A stretch of 20,699 nucleotides of DNA from a virus. The notes under the pieces were generated by a model. The model was given only the letters and a program-made list of their open reading frames with translations. It was not told where the DNA came from and did not search any database. The translations under genes and the position numbers were made by a program. The stretch spans positions 1 to 20,699 of the IMG/VR virus record IMGVR_UViG_3300024999_000466, one strand, 5' to 3'. Shown piece by piece: positions 14,677 to 20,699 of this stretch (positions are counted from its first letter, which is position 1; each line of letters starts with the position of its first letter).

Positions 14677-15105
14677 TTGGCAGATTTAACGAAAGAACGA
14701 TTTGATGCAAAAAGCGTGGAGTATGAAACGCCGTGGACGCTTTTCGATCCGCTGCATAATGAATTTAATTTCACCATGGACGTATGCGCCACGCATGAAA
14801 ACAAGAAAGTAGAGAAATGTTTTACGATAGCTGAAGATGGATTAAAGCAGGATTGGCAAGGCGTGTGCTGGTGTAACCCCCCGTATGGCCGGGAAATGCC
14901 GAAATGGATAACCAAGGCCCACCAGGCAGCGCAAATGGGGAAGGCTACAACAGTGATGCTGATTCCGGCCAGGACAAATACGGCATGGTGGCATGATATC
15001 TGTATGAAGGGAGAAATAAGATTTTTGCGGGGGCGCCCGAAATTTAACAATGGCAAGCACGGTCTGCCGTACCCGCTGGCACTGGTAATTTTTCGTGCCT
15101 CGTAG
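14677..15105 (+). CDS. dam: phage DNA N6-adenine methyltransferase (Dam-type, PF05869)
   Basis: A 142-aa protein of the phage N-6-adenine methyltransferase family, which transfers methyl from S-adenosylmethionine to adenine N6, typically in GATC. Visible motifs: the substrate-specific EYETPWTLFD and FTMDVCATHENKKVEKCF start, catalytic NPPYG at 67-71, and LIPARTNTAWWHD, RFLRGRPKF and LVIFR. I use the TTG at 14677 (GGCGGAGAG 7 nt upstream); the frame is open to 14623 but that part lies in the flanking repeat. Known roles are protection from restriction and control of packaging or early genes. It is bracketed by direct repeats and looks like an inserted cassette. Confidence 0.88.
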   Translation: MADLTKERFDAKSVEYETPWTLFDPLHNEFNFTMDVCATHENKKVEKCFTIAEDGLKQDWQGVCWCNPPYGREMPKWITKAHQAAQMGKATTVMLIPARTNTAWWHDICMKGEIRFLRGRPKFNNGKHGLPYPLALVIFRAS

Positions 15106-15110
15106 CAGTA

Positions 15111-15134
15111 CCTCAAGCGAGTTGAGAGATACAG
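15111..15134 (+). repeat. direct repeat, right copy, flanking the methyltransferase
   Basis: Second copy of the 24-bp repeat, CCTCAAGCGAGTTGA then GAGATACAG, 5 nt after the methyltransferase stop. A related shorter piece, GTTAAGAGATACAG, is found at 14541-14554 at the start of the 39-aa ORF. Confidence 0.85.
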
Positions 15135-15158
15135 AAGATCTACCAAAAGGAGCAGTCT

Positions 15159-15392
15159 ATGAAAATAACCGTTGAACTCGGGCATGTCGGAGACAGGGAA
15201 CAGAGGATATCAATCGGCGACGAGAAAGAGGGGAAGGTTTTCGTCCAGGGCGAGATAGAGTTTCTGCTCGATGGGCTCGAACCAGTAAGGCTAACCGCCG
15301 GAGAGGTTCTTGAAAGTTTAGTATTCATGAAGAGGGCGAAAAGTCTCAATGATTATTTCGTCGCTCTAAATGATAAAATGAACGGCCAATAG
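15159..15392 (+). CDS. hypothetical protein in the accessory block
   Basis: A 77-aa protein starting MKITVELGHVGDREQRISIG, with GGAG 7 nt before the ATG. A beta-rich first half (KVFVQGEIEFLLDGLEPVRL) is followed by a helix (GEVLESLVFMKRAKSLNDYF). No family is recognised. It lies between the methyltransferase and the exported fibre-like gene. Small proteins at this place in related phages are often head accessory proteins, but nothing here shows that. Confidence 0.65.
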   Translation: MKITVELGHVGDREQRISIGDEKEGKVFVQGEIEFLLDGLEPVRLTAGEVLESLVFMKRAKSLNDYFVALNDKMNGQ

Positions 15393-15422
15393 CGGCCAAT
15401 AAAACACAGCAGGAGAAGAAAA

Positions 15423-16481
15423 ATGAAAAAGAACGTGTTTGGCCGACGATGGGTAATCCTTTTCGCGGCCCTGGTGTTGCTGGTTGTCGGATCAGTTCCG
15501 GCGTTTGCTGACTATTGGGTGACGTATTCCGGCGATGGAGCGCGGGGCCCTGTTCGGCTTGGCCAGGATGTTGACTGGGCAAGCGGCGACACCAAGATCG
15601 TCAGCGAAGAGGTGATTGGCTGGTATCAGACCAATTCGGGCGTGTTCACCGTGACCGAGGTAACGGCGACCGGAGCGGAGATCAATAAGGTAGACGGGGT
15701 GACGGCTACTGCCGCCGAGTTGAGCTATCTGGATATCACTGCTCTCGGTACGGGCGCAGCGAGCAAGGCGGTTGTTCTTGACACGGGGGAAGATTACACT
15801 TGGCCGGCTACTGGGATTTTGACCTATGGTGTGCTGAAAGATCCGGCGGGAACCACGCTTGGCTCCACCGCTGCCGAGTTGAATCTTGTGGATGGCTCAA
15901 GTGCGACCGTCCCTGCCGCCGGGAAAGCCGCGATCCTGGATTCAGGCGGCGACTTGCGAAACATCAGCAATGTAGGTGCCGTGAATACCGGCGTGACGGC
16001 TGTTGAATACGGCGATGGATACCAGCACCACACCGTGCTGACCGTAAGCCAGGCCGATGCCGTTACCGTTGCCGACAATGCCGCCCTGTGCGACGGGTAT
16101 CTGCTCTACACCTTCCCGGCCGGCGAGATCATTGTTGAGAACGTCTCAGTGTCCATGGCCACCACGCTGGCAGAGGATTCGGCAAATGCTGCCGCTGAAG
16201 GTTGCGTCGGCACCGTGCTTGGTTCTGCAGCCGCTGCTACGTGTGGCGCTGACGCCGCCGGACTCGAAGACCTGCTTGGTCCGATCACTACCGCCGATAT
16301 GGCCGGGACTCCTGACGTTCTTACCGTTGCCGTTGGGGCCGGGACGCCCGTTGTCCTCGCTACCGCCGGATCGCATTTGGTCCACTGGAACATTTGCTCT
16401 ACATGGGGCAACACGGCCGGAGCCGACCTGACCGGCGACATTTCCGGAACGGTTGTGATCGACTGGAAGTTCATGCAGTAA
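15423..16481 (+). CDS. fibre/decoration-like protein with Sec signal peptide
   Basis: A 352-aa protein. Residues 1-29 are a classical signal peptide: basic n-region (KKNVFGRR), hydrophobic core WVILFAALVLLVVGSV, and AFA before Asp30 for signal peptidase I. Residues 80-175 carry three copies of the T-A-x-E-(I/L)-x-x-(V/L)-D repeat (GAEINKVDG, AAELSYLD, AAELNLVDG) found in phage head fibres and tail fibres. The C-terminus (GDGYQHHTVLTVS, LYTFPAGEIIVENVS, VHWNICSTWGN, VIDWKFM) resembles capsid decoration or fibre domains. Four cysteines (223, 261, 274, 325) could pair if exported. A virion protein would not normally be secreted, so the product may be a periplasmic or surface moron derived from a fibre. 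Confidence 0.8.
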   Translation: MKKNVFGRRWVILFAALVLLVVGSVPAFADYWVTYSGDGARGPVRLGQDVDWASGDTKIVSEEVIGWYQTNSGVFTVTEVTATGAEINKVDGVTATAAELSYLDITALGTGAASKAVVLDTGEDYTWPATGILTYGVLKDPAGTTLGSTAAELNLVDGSSATVPAAGKAAILDSGGDLRNISNVGAVNTGVTAVEYGDGYQHHTVLTVSQADAVTVADNAALCDGYLLYTFPAGEIIVENVSVSMATTLAEDSANAAAEGCVGTVLGSAAAATCGADAAGLEDLLGPITTADMAGTPDVLTVAVGAGTPVVLATAGSHLVHWNICSTWGNTAGADLTGDISGTVVIDWKFMQ

Positions 16482-16490
16482 CCTATGACC

Positions 16491-16513
16491 GGGGGCCGCT
16501 CGCCACGGCCCCC
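16491..16513 (+). terminator. strong GC hairpin after the fibre-like gene
   Basis: GGGGGCCG (16491-16498) pairs perfectly with CGGCCCCC (16506-16513) around a 7-nt loop, 10 nt after the stop codon, followed by ATTTTAC. The T run is short, so termination may be partial, letting some transcript continue to the scaffold and capsid genes, or the hairpin may protect mRNA. Confidence 0.6.
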
Positions 16514-16534
16514 ATTTTACAAAAGGATGATGAC

Positions 16535-16750
16535 GTGAAATACGACTACGAGTGCATCAGATGCAGGAAAGTCATGGAACATGAGTGTAAGCTGGCCGAT
16601 AAACCAACGAGCATTGAGTGCCCAGACTGCAAGGGAACTGCCTGGCCGGTGATTCTGACTACGGTCGCCAATACGTTCCCGCAGGGTCGGAGCAAGGGCG
16701 GGTATATGCGCCCTGCTATTGGCGGCAGAAAACACCAGAAGTTCTTTTGA
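16535..16750 (+). CDS. FmdB-like zinc-ribbon protein
   Basis: A 71-aa protein of the FmdB regulatory/zinc-ribbon type. YDYECIRCRKVMEHECKLAD begins it and SIECPDCKG follows, giving two CxxC knuckles that hold one zinc. The tail is basic and glycine-rich (RSKGGYMRPAIGGRKHQKFF). The start is GTG at 16535 with AGGA 8 nt upstream; two nearby ATGs are out of frame. Similar zinc ribbons occur beside portal and capsid genes in other phages. Function is unknown. Confidence 0.75.
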   Translation: MKYDYECIRCRKVMEHECKLADKPTSIECPDCKGTAWPVILTTVANTFPQGRSKGGYMRPAIGGRKHQKFF

Positions 16751-16784
16751 AAGCGAAAAAACAGCAGGATAAATGAAAAAGTTC

Positions 16785-16814
16785 TTGGACTACATTAACT
16801 TCAGCGTATATAAT
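16785..16814 (+). promoter_or_regulatory. possible promoter before the scaffold gene
   Basis: A perfect TATAAT (16809-16814) lies 18 nt after TTGGAC (16785-16790), a poor -35 with three of six matches. It is about 60 nt upstream of the scaffold start and would boost scaffold and capsid expression after the upstream hairpin. An 18-codon frame starting ATG at 16774 (ribosome site AGGA) overlaps it and may be incidental. Confidence 0.4.
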
Positions 16815-16871
16815 GCCGATAGAGCGTAGTTCTCTTAAAGCGGCCACGGCGATATGTGGCAGGAGGACAGG

Positions 16872-17867
16872 ATGGAAATTACTGATCTGGAATATTTCGA
16901 GAAGAACCAAGTTGACGGCGTGATCCCCCCGGATAAGATGGCCGGGTTACTGCTTGGCGGCGAGCCCCCGGCAGTCGAGGCGGAACAAGAGGCCGTGGCC
17001 GGAGAAGAGGCTGAACCGGCGAAGGAAGTCGTCCCGGCAGAACCGGCGGCCGTTCCGGAACCAGAGCCGGTAATCATGGCCAAGGATGGAGTGCATACCA
17101 TCCCGTATGAGAAGCTGGTCGAGGCCAGGGTCGAGGCAAGTTCCGCCCGGACCGCCCTCGAAGAACAGATCAGCAAGAACGCTGAACTCCAGACGGCGAT
17201 GGATAAAATGGCCACCGCCCAGAACGCCCAGGCCGAAGGGGCGGCCACCCAGGAGGAGACGAACGAGATCCTGGATGAGGTGCGCAAGGAGTTCCCCGAC
17301 CTGGTCACGGCGTTTGAAACGATGCTCACGAAGGAGCGGGGCTTCTACACCGCTCAGATCGCGGCCCAGGCCGAGGAAATCAATACCCTGAAATCGGATA
17401 TTGCCCCGGTCAAGGAGAAGGCGGTCAAGGCCGACAAGGAGGAACACTTCAACTCGGTCCGGAAGATTCACAATGACCTCGATACAATCGTTGCCGGCGA
17501 GGAGCTTGGAACCTGGATCGAGTCGCAGCCGGAAGTCTTGCAGAAAGCGTATGTAGAAATAATTAATAACGGCCATGCGGCCGATGTAGTGAAGATGCTG
17601 GACACCTTCAAGGCAGCCACTGGATACCAGCCACCCGCGGGCGATACCGCGGGCCAGGGGAAACAGGCCGATGGGCAAACAGCCGCGGGCATTCCCGCAC
17701 CGAAACGTCCCGTGCCAACGAGTCTTTCTGAGATTCCGGGCGGGTCCCAGGTCCCCCATAATCAGGTAGACGCGATTATGAGTGCCGGGAACCCCCTGAA
17801 GCAGATCGATGCGTTCATGGGCAAGACTCCGGACCAGATCGAAGAGATCCTCCGGAAAGCTGTTTAA
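16872..17867 (+). CDS. scaffold-like protein
   Basis: A 331-aa acidic protein, probably the internal scaffold that shapes the procapsid. It starts MEITDLEYFEKNQVDGVIPP at 16872, chosen because GGAGG lies 6 nt upstream; six codons upstream are also open. Residues 35-65 are an Ala/Glu/Pro linker, and about 85-195 are long charged coiled coil (ARVEASSARTALEEQISKNA and onward). The C-terminus (IMSAGNPLKQIDAFMGKTPD) is a short helical pair of the kind that contacts coat protein. Position directly upstream of the major capsid gene and composition support the role; there is no diagnostic motif. Confidence 0.75.
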   Translation: MEITDLEYFEKNQVDGVIPPDKMAGLLLGGEPPAVEAEQEAVAGEEAEPAKEVVPAEPAAVPEPEPVIMAKDGVHTIPYEKLVEARVEASSARTALEEQISKNAELQTAMDKMATAQNAQAEGAATQEETNEILDEVRKEFPDLVTAFETMLTKERGFYTAQIAAQAEEINTLKSDIAPVKEKAVKADKEEHFNSVRKIHNDLDTIVAGEELGTWIESQPEVLQKAYVEIINNGHAADVVKMLDTFKAATGYQPPAGDTAGQGKQADGQTAAGIPAPKRPVPTSLSEIPGGSQVPHNQVDAIMSAGNPLKQIDAFMGKTPDQIEEILRKAV

Positions 17868-17894
17868 TCAACCTATTTCTTTTGGAGAAGAGCT

Positions 17895-19163
17895 ATGACC
17901 ACGATTCCTTACGGTTCACCGCAGGCGGTACAGATTCAGTCCGCTGGGCTGTTTGCTGCGAATATGCAGCGCCCCACCATCATCAACCGGCTGACCGGTA
18001 AACTGCCGCAGCAGTCCGACGCCGAGAGCAACCTTCGCTTTCAGAGTTCCAACGAAATGCCCATCGTTCGGTGCATGGACCTGATGAAGAATGCCGGCGA
18101 CGAAGTAACCTTCGACCTGATCAACCCCTTGGGCGGCAAGCCGATCATGGGCGAGGCGGTCGCCGAAGGCCGCGGCCAGGCGATGACCTTCAGCCAGGAC
18201 TCGCTCCGCATCAATCAGTGCCGGTACCCGATCTCCGCCGGTGGTTCCATGACCCAGCAGCGGACCCCGCACCAGCTTCGGTCCCTGGCCCGCGCCCTTG
18301 GCAAGAACTACATGGACCGCCTGCAGGATCAGCTCTGTATCGTTCACATGGCCGGCGCCCGCGGCTTCGCCAATGATATCGAGTGGGCCGTGCCCCTGGC
18401 GTCCGATGCCGATTTTGCGAGCATCTGCGTGAACACGGTCAAGGCCCCGACCTACAACCGGCATTTCATGTCCACCGGGTCCGGCCTGGAGCACATCAAC
18501 CTGAACGGCGGCGATGTTGATTTCGCCACCACTGATATCATGAACATCGACCTGGTAGACGCGCTGCGGACAAAGCTGGACGGCATGCCTCTTCCTCCTC
18601 CGCCCGTTCGGTTCCCGGACGACCAGATGGCCACCGACGCCCCGATGCGTGTACTGGGAGTTTCTAGCGAACAGTACACATCGATCGTCAAGTCCACCAA
18701 CTTCCGGACCTGGCAGGCGAACGCCATGGCCCGCGCTTCCATGGCCAAGAACAACCCGCTGTTCATGGGTGAGGCAGGCTTGTGGAACGGTATCCTGATC
18801 GTGAAGATGCCGAAACCGATCCGGTTCTATTCGACCAACGCCATGCTGTACTGTGCCAGCGCGACCTCGACCACCGAGTCGTCCGGTACGGTTCCGGCCG
18901 CTTTCTCCACGACCCATGCCGTTGACCGGGCGATCCTGCTCGGCGGCCAGGCCCTGGCTGAAGCATACGGCAAGGCTCGGCAGACCGGAAACCCGTTCTT
19001 CTGGTCCGAGAAAGAATTGGATCACGGCGACAAGCTGGAAGTCCTGATCGGCATGGTCGGCGGGAAATCCAAGACCCGGTTCCTGATCAATCACGGTACC
19101 CAGGAAGAATATACCGACTTCGGTATTATGGCGATCGACTCTGCCGTTGAGCTTGGCGTTTAA
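17895..19163 (+). CDS. major capsid protein, N4-gp56 family
   Basis: A 422-aa coat protein of the N4-gp56 type (TIGR04387/DUF4043). Typical features are the N-terminal AVQIQSAGLFAANMQRPTII segment with NRLTGKLP, a strand DEVTFDLINPLGGKPIMGEA, the basic helix QLRSLARALGKNYMDRLQDQ, and the late MAKNNPLFMGEAGLWNGILI segment with VKMPKPIRF. The end GKSKTRFLINHG is followed by DFGIMAIDSAV, as in the family. GGAGAAG precedes the ATG. It would assemble as a HK97-fold shell around the scaffold. Codon use is strongly GC-ending, like the neighbouring structural genes. Confidence 0.9.
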   Translation: MTTIPYGSPQAVQIQSAGLFAANMQRPTIINRLTGKLPQQSDAESNLRFQSSNEMPIVRCMDLMKNAGDEVTFDLINPLGGKPIMGEAVAEGRGQAMTFSQDSLRINQCRYPISAGGSMTQQRTPHQLRSLARALGKNYMDRLQDQLCIVHMAGARGFANDIEWAVPLASDADFASICVNTVKAPTYNRHFMSTGSGLEHINLNGGDVDFATTDIMNIDLVDALRTKLDGMPLPPPPVRFPDDQMATDAPMRVLGVSSEQYTSIVKSTNFRTWQANAMARASMAKNNPLFMGEAGLWNGILIVKMPKPIRFYSTNAMLYCASATSTTESSGTVPAAFSTTHAVDRAILLGGQALAEAYGKARQTGNPFFWSEKELDHGDKLEVLIGMVGGKSKTRFLINHGTQEEYTDFGIMAIDSAVELGV

Positions 19164-19245
19164 GTAGCTGTTCTCTTGAAATAAAGCACGAGGCGACCGG
19201 AGGGGACCGGGAACCAAACAAATAAAATTCCATGGAGGAATTGAG

Positions 19246-19728
19246 ATGGCGAACATTACCGCAGACAATGTGAACAACAAATTCAACTTCGGCGGGGTGC
19301 CTTACGGCAACCTGTCCGTGATTGGCCCCTTCAACCTCACCGTCGATGCGAACGGAGTCTTCACCGACAGCAACGACGCCACCCAGGTCGTCCAGACCGA
19401 TATCATTCGGTTGGGCGTCCTGAAGGCCGGCATGAAACTGTACGATTACCTGTCGTACATCTCCGACGCCTTCACCGCCCAGGTGACGGTCAAGGTCGGC
19501 TTTGCCTATGTCGATGGCGTTGATAGCACCGCCGTCCCACAGGACGATGACTTCTTCGCCACCGCTTTGGCGATGGACAGCGCCGTGACCGCTCGCAAGA
19601 CGACCAGTACCAAGCCTGTCACCCTCCCGAAGGATGCGTACCTGATCCTGACCATTGCCGGAGCCGACTGTGCGGCCGTTGGTGTCCAGGATATCTACGT
19701 TCTCGCCGAGATGGGCGGCCAGCCGTAA
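19246..19728 (+). CDS. probable head decoration/structural protein
   Basis: A 160-aa beta-rich protein starting MANITADNVNNKFNFGGVPY, containing GPFNLTVDANGVF, an IIRLGVLKAGMKLYDYLSYI segment and LPKDAYLILTIAG. The pattern of a short beta protein directly after the N4-gp56 capsid gene is common in related phages, where it is a virion protein of unclear role, probably decoration or stabilisation. GGAGG precedes the ATG. No enzymatic motif. The 82-base spacer upstream contains nothing I can name. Confidence 0.7.
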   Translation: MANITADNVNNKFNFGGVPYGNLSVIGPFNLTVDANGVFTDSNDATQVVQTDIIRLGVLKAGMKLYDYLSYISDAFTAQVTVKVGFAYVDGVDSTAVPQDDDFFATALAMDSAVTARKTTSTKPVTLPKDAYLILTIAGADCAAVGVQDIYVLAEMGGQP

Positions 19729-19741
19729 ACTGAACGAGAAC

Positions 19742-19764
19742 CCCGGCGCCACTACGGCGCCGGG
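19742..19764 (+). terminator. perfect 9-bp hairpin between head genes
   Basis: CCCGGCGCC (19742-19750) and GGCGCCGGG (19756-19764) pair perfectly around ACTAC. No T run follows, and the ribosome site of the next gene begins 10 nt later. It is probably a pause, mRNA-stability or processing element separating the highly expressed capsid messages from the next genes rather than a full terminator. Confidence 0.5.
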
Positions 19765-19783
19765 TATCCCAAAGGAGGATAAA

Positions 19784-20527
19784 GTGAAATCAGCAGATAT
19801 TGCAAAGATTGTGAATGTCGCGATCCAGGCGACCAGATTGGATGACGAGAACCCGGCGATTATCGCGTGGGACGATCTCTCCGAGGAAACCCGCGGCCGG
19901 TACGAGACCGGCGTCAACTTTCATCTGGCCAATCCGGAAGCGACTGCGGCCGACGGCCACAAAAATTGGCTGGAACGAACGGTAGGGGTTCCCGACAAGA
20001 CCCGGGAGGAGTTCGATTCGCTTTCTGCCAAAGAGAAGATGGAGCGGGTTCTGTTCCTGTCCATCGTCAAGGAATGTTCCAAGGTCCAGCCGGAGATCAA
20101 GGTGGTCAAGATCGCCGCCCCTGCCCCGCAACTGGTCCAGGCCGCGAAACTGCCGGTCAAGTATGTCGGCCACCGTGCCCGGTACCGGGATGGAATCTAT
20201 GGGACCGGCATCATCTGGAAACAGGGCGAGGTGATTCTGGTCGATGAGCCGAGCGCCAGGAAGATGCTCAAGCATGCCGATGTCTGGATCCTCGCCGCCC
20301 AGGAAGAGCAGGCCAAGGAGGCTCCGGAAAAACCGAAGGAGAAGGAGGATGAGACTGAAGAGAGTGTTCAGGCCGCAAAGGACTCAGTCGCAAGAATGGG
20401 CAAAGCGGCCATGCTGCAATACGCGGAAACGAACTTCGCCGGGGTCAAGATCAACCAGAACATCGGTATCGAAAAGCTCCGGGAGAAAGTCTACGGGCTC
20501 ATTGACCGATTCGGCGTTGCGAAATGA
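19784..20527 (+). CDS. phage head-completion-type protein with RyR-like N-terminal part
   Basis: A 247-aa protein from GTG at 19784 (AGGAGG 8 nt upstream); the open stretch to 19655 overlaps the gene before it. Residues 28-98 (WDDLSEETRGRYETGVNFHL, then ANPEATAADGHKNWL and MERVLFLSIVKEC) match a small domain often called RyR-like in phage proteins. Residues 124-170 (VKYVGHRARYRDGIYGTGII, ARKMLKHADVWIL) are a beta domain seen in small head-tail joining proteins. The last 60 residues are charged helix. Order after capsid and decoration suggests a neck or head-completion role, not proved. Confidence 0.6.
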   Translation: MKSADIAKIVNVAIQATRLDDENPAIIAWDDLSEETRGRYETGVNFHLANPEATAADGHKNWLERTVGVPDKTREEFDSLSAKEKMERVLFLSIVKECSKVQPEIKVVKIAAPAPQLVQAAKLPVKYVGHRARYRDGIYGTGIIWKQGEVILVDEPSARKMLKHADVWILAAQEEQAKEAPEKPKEKEDETEESVQAAKDSVARMGKAAMLQYAETNFAGVKINQNIGIEKLREKVYGLIDRFGVAK

Positions 20528-20699
20528 ACCTCGTCGAACTGATAAGCCAGTTCCGGATTCTGGCCAGGGACCCGGTAGCTCCGTATCTTTGGAGCGATGC
20601 GGAGCTGGTTATCTGGTTCGCGGAAGCGGAAGAGGAGGCGATAGCCAGAAAGCGGCTCATTCGGGACTCCCGCACCCGGGCTATCGCCGCCCCATCCAA
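20524..20699 (+). CDS. head-tail joining/gp4-type phage protein (3' truncated by window)
   Basis: At least 58 residues are visible, beginning MNLVELISQFRILARDPVAP and YLWSDAELVIWFAEAEEEAI. The combination of a short N-terminal helix, D-x-x-x-PYLWSD and the WF-x-EAE-x-EA helix belongs to a phage protein family found just after capsid genes, presumed to be a neck or head-tail adaptor. It starts inside the stop of the preceding gene (ATGA). It runs off the end of the window. Confidence 0.75.
   Translation, partial: MNLVELISQFRILARDPVAPYLWSDAELVIWFAEAEEEAIARKRLIRDSRTRAIAAPS

Noticed and set aside
12695-14710. Long reverse frames (333 and 324 aa) opposite the portal gene
   Set aside because: Antisense shadows of the portal coding bias; arginine/proline-rich composition without domains.
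17916-19286. 456-aa reverse open frame opposite the major capsid gene
   Set aside because: Shadow of a GC-rich gene whose third positions avoid A/T; no motif and no ribosome site, while the forward frame is a clear capsid family.

Overview
The window is 20.7 kb of a tailed double-stranded DNA bacteriophage or prophage. The evidence is a phage replication cassette, a terminase pair, a P22-like portal, a scaffold-like protein, a major capsid protein of the N4-gp56 type, and a long block of tiny tightly packed unknown genes. Canonical Shine-Dalgarno sites (GGAGG) and sigma70-type promoters indicate a bacterial host, probably Gram-negative. The gene style resembles phages I associate with Proteobacteria/Desulfobacterota, but that is memory-based inference. 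I see no integrase, lysis gene, tail gene, tRNA or CRISPR array, so lifestyle cannot be decided here. The window ends inside a head-completion-type gene.

Region 1 (about 1-3554, rightward) is replication: an ASCH-like protein, a replisome organizer with a winged-helix-like N-terminus, a DnaB-type helicase, a small unknown gene and a second ASCH-like protein. The organizer gene contains a perfect 15-bp inverted repeat with internal direct repeats and, next to it, a hexanucleotide tandem repeat. This is a candidate origin inside an initiator gene, as in phage lambda O.

Region 2 (3600-9330, leftward) is one apparent operon of 18 genes. Most encode 58-150 residues, many are coupled by ATGA overlaps, and nearly all are of unknown function. 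It includes a pentapeptide-repeat protein and several cysteine-rich, probably zinc-binding, proteins. The operon has a credible promoter (9300-9328), a leader with two tight GC hairpins (9230-9265) and a good terminator (3600-3628) where it converges with region 1.

Region 3 (9363-20699, rightward) is packaging and head. A consensus promoter precedes the small terminase. A leftward Xre-type regulator with its own near-perfect promoter sits between the small and large terminase genes. Portal follows, then an accessory block: a 39-aa ORF, a phage Dam-type adenine methyltransferase bracketed by 24-bp direct repeats, a 77-aa unknown, a fibre/decoration-like protein with a clear Sec signal peptide, and an FmdB-like zinc ribbon. 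Scaffold, major capsid protein, a probable decoration protein and two head-completion-type proteins complete the window.

The observations most worth following are the putative intragenic origin, the twin-hairpin leader of the leftward operon, the regulator between the terminase genes, the repeat-flanked methyltransferase, and the signal peptide on a virion-like protein.
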